NCBI RefSeq assembly: GCF_022921055.1
Contig: NZ_CP095061.1
Location: 402,001-466,000, forward strand
Length of the DNA stretch: 64,000 nt
Source: Hymenobacter volaticus
GTDB taxonomy: Bacteria > Bacteroidota > Bacteroidia > Cytophagales > Hymenobacteraceae
Direction of reading: 5' to 3'
Every line of letters begins with the position of its first letter. Position 1 is the stretch's first letter. Made by a program: the position numbers and the translations under genes. The notes under the pieces were generated by a model, which did no database searches, was not told the DNA's origin, and was given only the letters and a program-made list of their open reading frames with translations. Shown here piece after piece: positions 9,479-18,689 of the stretch.

Positions 9479-9958
9479 TTAAGGTTGCATGATGAGGACA
9501 GAAGCGTAGGCGGCCACTCCTTCGCGGCGGCCCACGAAACCTAGTTTTTCGGTGGTGGTGGCTTTGATACTCACGTCGTTTTGCTCGATGTGCATCACTT
9601 CGGCCAGCACGCGCTGCATCTCCGGGATGTGCGGGTTCACCTTGGGTGCTTCCAGGCAAATAGTGGAGTCGATGTTGGAGATGGTGTAGCCGCGCTCATC
9701 GAGCAGGCGCACTACCTCGGCCAGCAGCCGCTTGCTGTCGATGCCTTTGTACTGCGGATCGGTGTCAGGAAAGTGAAAGCCGATGTCGCGCAGGTTGGCG
9801 GCGCCTAGCAGTGCGTCGCAGATAACGTGGATGAGCACGTCGGCATCGGAGTGGCCGAGGGCGCCGTGGGTGTGCGGAATCTGGATGCCACCGAGCCAGA
9901 AGGGGAGGCCCTCCCGAAGCTGGTGAACGTCGTAGCCGAAGCCGGTACGGATTTTCAT
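9479..9958 (-). CDS. ispF: 2-C-methyl-D-erythritol 2,4-cyclodiphosphate synthase
   Basis: A 159-residue IspF of the MEP isoprenoid pathway, which cyclises CDP-methylerythritol 2-phosphate and releases CMP. The N terminus carries the metal ligands D10 and H12 (GYDVHQL), followed by the DADVLIHVICDALLGA segment and HFPDTD; the C-terminal TTEKLGF motif is intact. The start at 9958 matches the family N terminus, although the frame extends further upstream. A near-consensus promoter box (TACTTTCG, one mismatch) ends 8 bases before this ATG, implying a very short leader. Confidence 0.95.
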   Translation of the reverse strand: MKIRTGFGYDVHQLREGLPFWLGGIQIPHTHGALGHSDADVLIHVICDALLGAANLRDIGFHFPDTDPQYKGIDSKRLLAEVVRLLDERGYTISNIDSTICLEAPKVNPHIPEMQRVLAEVMHIEQNDVSIKATTTEKLGFVGRREGVAAYASVLIMQP

Positions 9959-10206
9959 TAGGGGCGAAAGTAGCAGGTGAAGCTGCGAAGGTACGCACCC
10001 GCCCCGAAGCACCGCCTACGTCTTTGCTGCTCGACTCTACGGTGGCGTATGGCCCCTCTTTCCGAGAGGTATAGCAAGCTCTCGGGAAGCGAATCATAGT
10101 GGGCTACAAAAAAAAGATGGCGGTCAGCAAAGTAAAAAGCAACGTCAAACGTCAGTGGCAGGGAAGGGAACTATCTGACTCCAAGAATTGATAGTAAAAA
10201 ATTAAT

Positions 10207-10246
10207 GGAAACTTAGGAAACATCAAAAGTTTCCTTCGTACCTTTG
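10207..10246 (+). promoter_or_regulatory. Promoter and probable TetR operator of the efflux operon
   Basis: A perfect inverted repeat GGAAAC-N7-GTTTCC (10216-10234), with an extra GGAAAC half-site at 10207-10212, sits directly upstream of a TACCTTTG box (10239-10246). The box matches the Bacteroidota -7 element and lies 15 bases before the TetR start. The repeat covers the -33 region, so a bound dimer would block the promoter. Autorepression by the adjacent TetR protein is inferred. Confidence 0.7.
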
Positions 10247-10261
10247 GAGCCAGAAGCAACC

Positions 10262-10876
10262 ATGGAAATAAAAGACCGCATCTTATTAGCAGCACGTGAA
10301 CTGTTCACCCACCGGGGAATAAAGAGTGTATCGATGGACGACATTGCTACTCACCTCAGCATGTCGAAGAAGACGCTCTACAAATGGTTTGAAAACAAAG
10401 ACCAGATTGTAGAAGGCGTCATGCGCCATCATCTCGGCCAGACCCAGGGCGAATGTGAAACGCTAATTGGAAGTTCTGGATCGGCTATCGACGAGCTGTT
10501 CGCCATGATGGACTGGCTGAAAAGCCAATTCACGGACATGCATCCCAGCATCTTTCATGATCTACAGAAATACTACCCCGCATCTTGGCAGCTCTGGATG
10601 GAGCATAAGAACAACTACATCCTTGAACAAATAACCGATAACCTCCGGCGGGGAGTGGAAGAAGGCCTCTACCGCGCCGACCTCGATATAGACGTGCTGG
10701 CTCGCTTGCGCCTCGCAGAAATCGAAATGGCCTTCAACCCGACCATTTTTCCGCCCCGCACCTTCGATCTGCAACGGGTTTCGCTCATCACGCTCGAGCA
10801 CTTTATGCTGGGCGTAGCCACCCTCAAAGGGCACAAACTTATCAATCAATACCGTCAGGTGACGGAAGAAGAATAA
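10262..10876 (+). CDS. TetR/AcrR family transcriptional regulator
   Basis: A 204-residue TetR-type repressor. The N-terminal helix-turn-helix is clear (RGIKSVSMDDIATHLSMSKKTLYKWF, about residues 19-45), followed by the all-helical ligand-binding half. The start MEIKDRI at 10262 is preferred to one 18 bases upstream, because a -7 box ends at 10246. It is the first gene of an operon with a TolC channel, a membrane-fusion protein and an RND pump, and its stop overlaps a downstream ATG (TAATG at 10874-10878). It probably represses the whole operon through the palindrome at 10216-10234; the inducer is unknown. Confidence 0.93.
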   Translation: MEIKDRILLAARELFTHRGIKSVSMDDIATHLSMSKKTLYKWFENKDQIVEGVMRHHLGQTQGECETLIGSSGSAIDELFAMMDWLKSQFTDMHPSIFHDLQKYYPASWQLWMEHKNNYILEQITDNLRRGVEEGLYRADLDIDVLARLRLAEIEMAFNPTIFPPRTFDLQRVSLITLEHFMLGVATLKGHKLINQYRQVTEEE

Positions 10877-10908
10877 TGCCGCGCACCTTCCATTTCTCTC
10901 TATATCAA

Positions 10909-12456
10909 ATGAGAACACGCTTCCGCACTCTGCTCCTGGCAGCAGGGGCCGGCTTGCTTAGCCTGCACCCCGCGCTAGCCCAGACGCCCTCTACTGGCCA
11001 ACCTGTGGCTAGTAGCGCGCCCATGAACCTGACTTTGCAGCAAGCCATTGAGTACGCGCTGCAAAATAAGTCGACGTTGCAAAGCCAGCGCCTCAACGAG
11101 CAGGTAGCCAAAGCTCGCATCGGCGAAATCAAAGCCACTGGCTTGCCCCAGATCAATGCCAACGCCGCGCTAACCGACAACTTCAAGCTCCAGAAGTCCC
11201 TGGTAGATTTTGGCGCTTTTGCTGGCGGACCGGGTACGCTCAATGGTGCCACGCTCACGCCCCAGCAGTTAGCTGATGTCAACAGAGGCCAAACGGTGGT
11301 ACTTGCTCCCAATTATACGGAAGTGGAGTCGGCGGGGCCGCAGCCTCTAGCTTTTGGCTTGCAGTACGCGGGCAATACCTCGGCTTCGCTTTCGCAGCAA
11401 CTCTTCAACGGCTCGTATCTGTTGGGCTTGAAGGCAGCTAAGGTGTATGAGCAATTGTCGGTAAAACAAACCGCTCAGAGCGAGATTGATGTGGTAGAGC
11501 AGGTATCGAAAGCTTACTACAGCAGCCTAGTGGCCCGCGAGCGGCTGAATTTGCTGAATCGCAACGTGCAGCGCCTCGATACGCTCTTGTACCAGACGCA
11601 GCAAACCTTCAAGCAAGGCTTTGCCGAAAAGCTGGATGTCGACCGGTTGCAGGTGCAGGTAAATAACTTGCGGATAGAAGCGCAAAACGCCCAGCGTCTG
11701 ATTGACTTGAGCGTGGCCCTCCTTAAGTTCCAGATGGGACTCGACCAGCGTCAGGGTGTGACCCTCACCGACGCGCTGGATGCCGCCGTGCTGGATGCCG
11801 AGCGCGACAAGCTAAAGAGTGCCGGCAGTGAGTTCGACTACAGCAAGCGGATCGAGTATTCAGTGCTCGAAACGCAGCGCGATTTGGCCGTACTCGATAT
11901 CCGCAACCGCCGTGCTGGCTACCTGCCTACCCTCAACCTGACGGCTGCCTACGGTTTCTTAGGCTCCGACAATCGGTTGGGCGGCCTGCTTGAATTCCGT
12001 GGACCCAATTCTACAACTCTGTCGCCGAGTGGACGGCCTCTGCTCAACCAGAACTGGTTTGGGTTCGGCAACGTGGGCTTGGCTCTCAACATTCCCATTT
12101 TCGACGGCTTCCGGAAGAAGTATTCTATTCAGCAGGGTCAGTTAGCGCTGGAGCAAGTCAATAAGGGCTTCACTACGCTGCAGCAAAGCATCGACCTGGA
12201 GCGTCGCCAAGGCGAAACCACCTTGCAAAATACCCTGGATGTACTCGCTAACCAGAAAGCCAACCTGGATCTAGCGACGGATGTGGCCCGGGTAGCCAAA
12301 ATCAAATTCCAGGAGGGCGTTGGCTCGAACCTGGAGGTGATTACGGCCGAGACCGACCTGCGCCAAGCCCAAACCAACTACTACTCGTCGCTCTATGACG
12401 CGCTAGTAGCTAAGGTGGACTTCAACAAGGCTGCCGGCACGCTGTACACCAAATAA
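10909..12456 (+). CDS. TolC family outer membrane efflux channel
   Basis: A 515-residue outer-membrane factor with a signal peptide (MRTRFRTLLLAAGAGLLSLHPALAQ) and the long helical repeats of TolC (two OEP domains, about 45-260 and 300-515). It forms the exit duct of the tripartite pump encoded with the next two genes. An alternative ATG at 10876 overlaps the tetR stop (TAATG) and would add 11 residues before the signal peptide; translational coupling there is possible, but 10909 gives the more normal export signal. Confidence 0.93.
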   Translation: MRTRFRTLLLAAGAGLLSLHPALAQTPSTGQPVASSAPMNLTLQQAIEYALQNKSTLQSQRLNEQVAKARIGEIKATGLPQINANAALTDNFKLQKSLVDFGAFAGGPGTLNGATLTPQQLADVNRGQTVVLAPNYTEVESAGPQPLAFGLQYAGNTSASLSQQLFNGSYLLGLKAAKVYEQLSVKQTAQSEIDVVEQVSKAYYSSLVARERLNLLNRNVQRLDTLLYQTQQTFKQGFAEKLDVDRLQVQVNNLRIEAQNAQRLIDLSVALLKFQMGLDQRQGVTLTDALDAAVLDAERDKLKSAGSEFDYSKRIEYSVLETQRDLAVLDIRNRRAGYLPTLNLTAAYGFLGSDNRLGGLLEFRGPNSTTLSPSGRPLLNQNWFGFGNVGLALNIPIFDGFRKKYSIQQGQLALEQVNKGFTTLQQSIDLERRQGETTLQNTLDVLANQKANLDLATDVARVAKIKFQEGVGSNLEVITAETDLRQAQTNYYSSLYDALVAKVDFNKAAGTLYTK

Positions 12457-12561
12457 CAAGGCACTAGGAAGTAGGAGAAAAGTGCTGGAAACGGCAACGC
12501 TTTTAGCGCCTTTCTTCTACGCCCAGCCCCTGTATCTCATTCCTAGCATCTACTTACTTCC

Positions 12562-13713
12562 ATGAAATATCTCTCTTCTTCTGCTGTTCTTGCCTTGGCT
12601 CTGCTAGCTGCTTGTGGCGGGCAAAAGGATCCGGCTGCTGAACTCGCTGAACTGAAAAAGGAACAGGCGGCCACCCAAGCTAAAATTGCTGCCCTCGAAA
12701 CCAAGGGCGGTGCCAAAGCCGGCGCCGAAGGTGCTGAAGGCGGCGAAGCTGCCGGCGGTGGGGCACAGGCCGTACCCGTGTCGGTGTTGAAAGTGGCGCC
12801 CGAAAGCTTCAAGAGCTACCTCGAAGTGCAAGGCCGCGCCGATTTCGACCAGAATGCTACCGTGGCCGCTCGTTCGGCTGGTACCCTCACCAGTGTGCGG
12901 GTGCAGCGCGGCGACCGGGTAGGCAAAGGCCAAGTATTGGCCTCTATTGATGCGTCGGTGCTCGACGCAAGCATTGCCGAACTGCGCACCCGGATGGATT
13001 TGGCCCGCGTGATTTACGAAAAGCAAGACCGCCTCTGGAAACAGCAAATCGGTACCGAGATTCAGTATCTGCAAGCCAAAAACAACTATGAAGCGTTGCA
13101 GCGCAACCTGACTACCCTCAACCGCCAGCGCGAACTGTACAGCGTAGTAGCGCCCTTTAGCGGTACCGTAGACGACGTGCTACCTAAACTAGGTGAAGCA
13201 GTGGCACCAGGTGCACCCGTGGTACGCCTCGTGAGCGGCCAAGGAGCCAAAATCGTGGCTGACGTATCGGAGGCGTATGCTTCCCGCATCAAGGCCGGCG
13301 ACAAAGCTCTCGTAACCGTTCCTGATTTGGGTAACGAAGAGTTGCCTGCCACGGTACGGGTTGTAAGCCAGACCATCAACCCCACCAGCCGTACCTTCAC
13401 GGTGGAGTTGCGCTTAGCTGGCAACGGAGCCGCCCGCCTGAGCCCCAACATGGTAGCCACCGTGCGTGTGCAGAACTACAACCGCCCCAATGCTACCGTA
13501 CTGCCCGTTGACTTGGTGCAGCGCGACGAGCAGAACAGCTTCGTGCTGGTAGTGCAAGAAAAGAACGGGAAGAAGGTAGCGGCCAAGCGCGTCATTCAAA
13601 CCGGCAATACCTACAACGGCAGAGTGGAAGTTACCAGCGGCCTGCAAACCAACGACCAAGTTATTTCGGCAGGCTATCAAAATCTCAATGAAGGTCAGGC
13701 CGTTAGCATCTAG
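12562..13713 (+). CDS. RND efflux periplasmic adaptor (membrane fusion) lipoprotein
   Basis: A 383-residue HlyD/AcrA-type adaptor. It begins with a lipoprotein signal (lipobox LAAC, Cys19), then a predicted coiled-coil ([20 protein letters not shown]), a Gly/Ala/Glu-rich linker, a barrel-sandwich half ([18 protein letters not shown]), a helical hairpin (about 135-190), the second lipoyl half ([19 protein letters not shown]) and a beta-barrel. It bridges the inner-membrane pump and the TolC channel encoded on either side. Same strand, 105 bases after tolC. Confidence 0.95.
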   Translation: MKYLSSSAVLALALLAACGGQKDPAAELAELKKEQAATQAKIAALETKGGAKAGAEGAEGGEAAGGGAQAVPVSVLKVAPESFKSYLEVQGRADFDQNATVAARSAGTLTSVRVQRGDRVGKGQVLASIDASVLDASIAELRTRMDLARVIYEKQDRLWKQQIGTEIQYLQAKNNYEALQRNLTTLNRQRELYSVVAPFSGTVDDVLPKLGEAVAPGAPVVRLVSGQGAKIVADVSEAYASRIKAGDKALVTVPDLGNEELPATVRVVSQTINPTSRTFTVELRLAGNGAARLSPNMVATVRVQNYNRPNATVLPVDLVQRDEQNSFVLVVQEKNGKKVAAKRVIQTGNTYNGRVEVTSGLQTNDQVISAGYQNLNEGQAVSI

Positions 13714-13850
13714 TAACTGGCAGTTTTCAGCTACAAGCTCTGCCTTGCCATCTGTTGCTCGTGACTTCGTGACTTATAGCCCTAAACAAGAAAGCCATTC
13801 GTCCATTCAAGCCGGAAGCTTAGCGCTTACTGCTTGTAGCTAAATTAAAT

Positions 13851-16800
13851 ATGCAAGACGTAGAAAAAGAATTTGGCCCTACCAGTTGGTCTATTGATAA
13901 CAAGACCAGCATCTACATTATCACGCTCATCTTGTGCATTGCGGGCATTTTTGCCTACATCAAGCTGGGTAAGGAAAACTTCCCCGATATCGTAATTCCG
14001 CGCATCATCGTGGCTACCGTGTATCCGGGTACTTCGCCGGCCGACATCGAGAACTTGGTGACGCGCCAGCTGGAAAAGGAAATTAAGTCGGTAAACGGGG
14101 TGAAGAAAATCAACTCCACCTCCAACCAAGACTACTGCATCGTTGACATCGAGTTCAACTCCAACGTGGACGTGCAGTACGCCAAGCAGCTCATCAAAGA
14201 CGCCGTCGATAAGGCGGCCGATGAGTTACCCAACGACTTGCCTTCGCCGCCTACCGTGAACGAAGTGAACTTGTCGGAACTGCCCATCATGCAAATCAAC
14301 TTGGCCGGTAACCTGCCGAGCAGCCAGTTGAAGAAGTATGCCGATGATTTCCAGGATAAGATTGAAGCTCTGCCCGAAATCACCCGCGTCGATATTGTGG
14401 GTGCCCTCGATCAGCAGGTGAACGTGGACGTGGACCTGTACAAGCTCCAAGCTTCGCGCTTGAGTTTTGGCGACATCGAGCGGGCTATTGCCAGCGAGAA
14501 CATCACCATCTCGGGTGGTTCTATCGACGTAGGCGACCAGACTCGGGCCGTGCGGGTAGCCGGCCAATATGCCCGCGCTGCCGATATTGCCAACATTCAA
14601 GTGAAAAACCTGAATGGCTCGTCGGTGCGTCTCGGTGATATTGCGACTGTAGAAGATGCCTTCAAAGACCGTGAAAGCTACGCCCGCCTCGACGGCAAGA
14701 CGTCGATCAGCTTGAACGTAGTGAAGCGCCAAGGTGAAAACTTGATCGAGGCCTCCGACAAAATCAAGGAAATCATAAAGGACTCGAAGACGTCGCTGCC
14801 GGGCGAGCTGGATATTACCATCACCGGTGACACCTCCAACGATACCCGCGTAACCCTCAACGACCTGATCAACACCATCATCATTGGTTTCATCCTCGTG
14901 ACTGTGATTCTGATGTTCTTCATGGGTACCACCAACGCCCTGTTCGTGGGCTTGTCAGTGCCGATTTCCATGTTCCTGGCTTTCTTGATGCTGCCCATCA
15001 TGGACTTCTCGCTGAACATGATTGTGCTGTTCGCCTTCTTGTTGGCCCTCGGTATTGTGGTGGATGATGCCATTGTGGTAATCGAAAACACGCACCGTCT
15101 GCTGCACGAGCACCCCAACCTGACTACGGCGCAGGCCGCTAAGTACGCTGCTGGCGAGGTATTCATACCGGTGTTGGCGGGTACGCTGACCACGGTGGCT
15201 CCCTTCGTGCCGCTCATGTTCTGGCCGGGTATCGTGGGTAGCTTTATGTTCTATCTGCCGGTTACGCTGATCATCACGTTGATGTCGTCGCTGATTGTGG
15301 CCTTCATCATGAATCCGGTGTTTGCCGTGAGCTTCATGAAGCGCGAAGACCACGCTGGCGAACACAAGACTGAAGGCAAGCCAAGATTATCCCGCGGCTT
15401 CCTAATTGCATTGGGCGTAATTGCCCTGATTGCTCTTATCGGTTATGTGAGCGGCTCTACCTTCCTGGGCAACCTGTTCGTCACTCTTCTGGTGCTGTGC
15501 TTACTCAATGAGTTTGTGTTCGTGCACATGATTGCCGCGTTCCAGACCAAAGTACTGCCCCGCATGCAGCACGGGTATGGTCGTCTCGTGGACTGGGCTA
15601 TCAACTGGCCGAAGCTCATTCTGACGAGCATGGTGGTCTTGTTCGTCGTGTCAATATTCGCGGTGGCAGCCCGTAAGCCTAAGGTGGACTTCTTCCCCAA
15701 AGGCGACCCTAAGTTCATCTATTCCTACCTGAAAATGCCGGTTGGTACGCGGGTAGAAGTAACGGATTCGGTGGCACGGGAGCTGGAAAAGCGCATCTAT
15801 ACCGTTATTGGCCGCAACAACCACGACGTGGAATCGGTGATTACCAACGTGGCCATTGGCGCCGGCGACCCGGGTGAAGCTACGGCTACGGGCGTGTCGC
15901 AGTCCAACCTAGCGAAAGTAGCTGTGGCCTTCAAGGAAACCAGTGAGCGCACCGGCGTTCCGACCAGCACCTACATGAACAAGATTCGGGAAGTGGTGAA
16001 AGGCATTCCTGGCGCCGAAATTTCGGTTGACCAAGAATCGAGCGGTCCGCCTACCGGTAAAGAAATTGCCATCGAGGTAGCCGGCGACGATTATCAGCAG
16101 CTAGCGGCTCTTTCGAAGAAGGTAGAGCGCTACGTTGATTCGCTCCGCATTGGCGGCATCGAAGATTTGCGCTCCAACCTGGAAGACCGGAACCCGGAAA
16201 TTGCGGTCAATATCAACCGCGTTCGGGCTAACCGCGAAGGCATCAGCACGGCGCAGATTGGGCAGGAAGTTCGTACGGCCATCTACGGCTTCGAGGCCAG
16301 CAAATTCAAAACCTCCGATGACGACTATCCAATTCAGGTGCGCTACGCCCAGCCTTACCGCGACGACGTCGATGCTATTCTGAACGCTCCACTCTCGTTC
16401 CGCGACGCTACCGGCCAGATTCGCCAGGTGCCGATTTCGGCAGTGGCCGATGTAAAATACAGTACCACCTATGGCGGTATCAAGCGCAAAGATGTGAAGC
16501 GGGTTATCACCATCTCGTCGAACGTGCTTACCGGCTTCACCGGTCCCGACGTGGTAGCGCAAATTGACCAGGCGCTGCAGTCGTACCCAACGCCACCCGG
16601 CTACACCATCCGCATGGGTGGTGCCCAGGAAGACCAGCAGGAAACCAGCAGCTTCCTCGGGGTTGCCGCCATTGGTGCCATCGGTCTGATTTTCCTAGTG
16701 TTGGTTACGCAATTCAACTCGGTGAGCAAGCCGCTCATCATCCTAACCGAAATTATCTTCTCGGTAATCGGGGTGCTGCTCGGTTTGGCCATCACGGGCA

Positions 16801-17291
16801 TGAACGTCAGCATTGTAATGACCGGTGTGGGTATCATTGCCCTGGCAGGTATCGTGGTGAAGAACGGTATTCTTCTGGTGGAATTCACCGATATGCTCCG
16901 TTCACAGGGCATGCCGCTACGGGAGGCCATCGTGCTGGCAGGCCGGACGCGTCTCAACCCCGTAATTCTGACGGCTACCGCTGCTACTCTCGGTCTGATT
17001 CCGCTGGCCATTGGCCTCAACATCGACTTCTACGAGCTGTTCAATAGCGGCCACCCCAACTTCTTTATCGGGGGTGAATCAGTGGTTTTCTGGGGCCCCT
17101 TGGCCTGGACCATCATTTTTGGTCTGGTGTTTGCGACCGGTATTACCCTGCTAGTAGTACCTGTTATGTACCTGATTACGGAGCGCATCAAAGAGAAGGT
17201 TAGCGGCCATTCATCTGATAACCACCCAATGTCACCTGCCGGTGCCGACAAAGTGCGGCCAACTACCTCGCCGGCTATGGCAGAAGTTTAG
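13851..17291 (+). CDS. RND (HAE1/AcrB-type) efflux transporter permease
   Basis: A 1146-residue inner-membrane pump with the standard RND layout: one TM at about 20-40, a large periplasmic loop, a block of TMs (about 340-560), a second periplasmic loop, and the final TM block (about 925-1115). The proton-relay region contains the usual acidic pair in LGIVVDDAIVVIENTHR. It exports small hydrophobic compounds or drugs by proton antiport, with the adaptor and TolC encoded upstream. It is about 100 residues longer than E. coli AcrB, partly because of a soluble insertion near residues 500-520. Substrate unknown. Confidence 0.95.
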   Translation: MQDVEKEFGPTSWSIDNKTSIYIITLILCIAGIFAYIKLGKENFPDIVIPRIIVATVYPGTSPADIENLVTRQLEKEIKSVNGVKKINSTSNQDYCIVDIEFNSNVDVQYAKQLIKDAVDKAADELPNDLPSPPTVNEVNLSELPIMQINLAGNLPSSQLKKYADDFQDKIEALPEITRVDIVGALDQQVNVDVDLYKLQASRLSFGDIERAIASENITISGGSIDVGDQTRAVRVAGQYARAADIANIQVKNLNGSSVRLGDIATVEDAFKDRESYARLDGKTSISLNVVKRQGENLIEASDKIKEIIKDSKTSLPGELDITITGDTSNDTRVTLNDLINTIIIGFILVTVILMFFMGTTNALFVGLSVPISMFLAFLMLPIMDFSLNMIVLFAFLLALGIVVDDAIVVIENTHRLLHEHPNLTTAQAAKYAAGEVFIPVLAGTLTTVAPFVPLMFWPGIVGSFMFYLPVTLIITLMSSLIVAFIMNPVFAVSFMKREDHAGEHKTEGKPRLSRGFLIALGVIALIALIGYVSGSTFLGNLFVTLLVLCLLNEFVFVHMIAAFQTKVLPRMQHGYGRLVDWAINWPKLILTSMVVLFVVSIFAVAARKPKVDFFPKGDPKFIYSYLKMPVGTRVEVTDSVARELEKRIYTVIGRNNHDVESVITNVAIGAGDPGEATATGVSQSNLAKVAVAFKETSERTGVPTSTYMNKIREVVKGIPGAEISVDQESSGPPTGKEIAIEVAGDDYQQLAALSKKVERYVDSLRIGGIEDLRSNLEDRNPEIAVNINRVRANREGISTAQIGQEVRTAIYGFEASKFKTSDDDYPIQVRYAQPYRDDVDAILNAPLSFRDATGQIRQVPISAVADVKYSTTYGGIKRKDVKRVITISSNVLTGFTGPDVVAQIDQALQSYPTPPGYTIRMGGAQEDQQETSSFLGVAAIGAIGLIFLVLVTQFNSVSKPLIILTEIIFSVIGVLLGLAITGMNVSIVMTGVGIIALAGIVVKNGILLVEFTDMLRSQGMPLREAIVLAGRTRLNPVILTATAATLGLIPLAIGLNIDFYELFNSGHPNFFIGGESVVFWGPLAWTIIFGLVFATGITLLVVPVMYLITERIKEKVSGHSSDNHPMSPAGADKVRPTTSPAMAEV

Positions 17292-17427
17292 ATTCTTTTT
17301 CGGAGCGGCTTGCAACTATTCTGGGGGGCAGTATTCTCTTTCATCCGAGCGGTCGAAGAGGCACTTCCCTCCAGGATATCTGCCCCTCTTTTTCCTACAA
17401 TACCCTTGTTCTTTGTCGTTTAACCTC

Positions 17428-17688
17428 ATGATTTCATCAACGACTCCCGCCTCAAAATCCATTCAGCAGCAAGTACTGCGTATCATCAGCAAGCGCAAGT
17501 CCATCAAGCCGCAGCGCCTGCGTATCGGTAGCAACCTCAGCCGCGAGCTGGGTTTCGACACGGTCGATGTCGTAGATATTATCATAGAGTTGGAACGCAG
17601 CTTTCACATTACCATTCCCGACGAAGTGCCCCTGGCTACTGTTGGCGACTTGGTGAGCTATGTGGTGTCGCACGCCCGCGCTGCTTAG
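17428..17688 (+). CDS. Acyl-carrier-protein-like protein with Thr at the attachment site
   Basis: An 86-residue protein with the four-helix ACP pattern (SRELGFDTVDVVDIIIELERSF ending in IPDE). Canonical ACPs have D-S-L at the start of helix 2, where Ser carries 4'-phosphopantetheine; here the motif is D44-T45-V46, so Thr replaces the acceptor Ser. It may be a carrier that is not modified, or a structural or regulatory homologue. The start MISSTT at 17428 is preferred because upstream codons read as non-coding sequence. It follows the RND pump by 136 bases and ends at a strong terminator; no acyltransferase or ketosynthase lies nearby. Confidence 0.75.
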   Translation: MISSTTPASKSIQQQVLRIISKRKSIKPQRLRIGSNLSRELGFDTVDVVDIIIELERSFHITIPDEVPLATVGDLVSYVVSHARAA

Positions 17689-17713
17689 CTGAATAGCAGT
17701 TCTTTGGTAATGC

Positions 17714-17747
17714 AAAAAGGCCCATATCCTGTGATATGGGCCTTTTT
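17714..17747 (+). terminator. Intrinsic terminator after the ACP-like gene
   Basis: A perfect 15-bp stem (AAAAAGGCCCATATC and its complement) with a 4-base loop and a T run, 25 bases after the stop of the ACP-like gene. It reads as a terminator on both strands, serving also the convergent YkvA gene. Confidence 0.92.
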
Positions 17748-17804
17748 TCTTATTCGCAGGTTTAAAAATAGTAGCCCCGCATGATTACATGCAGAACTGC
17801 TAAC

Positions 17805-18506
17805 TCAATTCTTATCGATCGTTGCCACCTGGGTCGCCGCCCGAGAAGCCAGTGTCGCTGCCGTAGCGGCTGCTATCGGTGGTATTGGCCGGCGTGTCGG
17901 CGTGGGGTGTAGCAGCGGTGCTAGCAGAACCAGTGCTAATCGGTTCGCTGGATGCTGGCTTGCTGCTTTCGGGGAGCCTAGACCCGAATCAGTATTGGAG
18001 GTTTTCGGCTGCGAAGTGGGTGTCACGTCGTTGGCCGCAGTATAGTTGCTCTGAGAAGCGCTAGTACCCGTTACCTCGACTACACTGGGGCGAGTCTTCT
18101 CCCATTCCACAAACTTGTCCAGCTCCTCTTTGATGGTAGTGCCAAACCAAGCGACCAAGGCTACGTCATCGAGCAGACCAAGCACCGGAATAAAATCCGG
18201 AATCAGGTCGATGGGACTCATGAAGTAGATGGTAACCGCTATGGCCGCTACTACAGTAGTAGTGGGCAAGCCGGTGTACTCGCCCGCAATCGAAGCACGA
18301 ATCAGGCGGAAAAGGGTTTGCATCGTTTCCCAAGCTTCTTGGGCAATAGAGCCAAGGTCCTTCTTCTCGCTGGCTTTCTTGTACGCATCGTTGAGCAGTT
18401 GCTTGACGCGCGTAGGGCGTTTGAGGTATTCTTCTGCGGTGCCTAAAAACTTTTTGAAGAGAGGCGACGAGGCTATCTGGTCGCCCTGGGGATTTTGCTT
18501 AGCCAT
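17805..18506 (-). CDS. YkvA family (DUF1232) membrane protein
   Basis: A 233-residue protein. The middle holds a DUF1232/YkvA domain with the signature MSPIDLIPDFIPVLGLLDDVAL (about residues 95-116), including membrane-embedded segments. The N-terminal 85 residues are charged and helical; the C-terminal 95 residues are low complexity (Ser, Thr, Ala, Pro) and probably disordered. The family function is unknown. It starts 183 bases beyond the NlpC gene's stop, after that gene's terminator, so it is probably transcribed on its own. Confidence 0.85.
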   Translation of the reverse strand: MAKQNPQGDQIASSPLFKKFLGTAEEYLKRPTRVKQLLNDAYKKASEKKDLGSIAQEAWETMQTLFRLIRASIAGEYTGLPTTTVVAAIAVTIYFMSPIDLIPDFIPVLGLLDDVALVAWFGTTIKEELDKFVEWEKTRPSVVEVTGTSASQSNYTAANDVTPTSQPKTSNTDSGLGSPKAASQHPANRLALVLLAPLLHPTPTRRPIPPIAAATAATLASRAATQVATIDKN

Positions 18507-18631
18507 GGTGCATGAAAACTAAGAGTGGAAAGGTGAGGCGGTAAAAGTAATTTCAACCCCAACTATTGTTGCCTGCCTATACTGTTTCAAGGCAAAATAG
18601 TTATTCGGGATTTTTGCCGCCAAGAACAAAC

Positions 18632-18663
18632 AAAAAAGCCCCGCTCGTATACGAACAGGGCTT
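18632..18663 (-). terminator. Terminator of the NlpC/P60 gene
   Basis: A stem AAGCCC / GGGCTT (18636-18641, 18658-18663) encloses the palindrome TCGTATACGA and, on the minus strand, ends in a run of T. It lies 27 bases beyond the stop of the NlpC/P60 gene. Confidence 0.8.
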
Positions 18664-18689
18664 GCGGAGAGGGAGCGTTCGGTGGCCGA

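Noticed and set aside
13729..13841. Inverted repeat AGCTACAAGC ... GCTTGTAGCT between the adaptor and pump genes
   Set aside because: The arms are 10 bases and about 90 bases apart, with no T run; it may be chance or mRNA folding and does not support a terminator within the operon.
13845..17251. Long antisense ORFs inside the RND pump gene
   Set aside because: They are shadows of a strongly conserved gene in a GC-rich genome and have low-complexity, His- and Arg-rich products.
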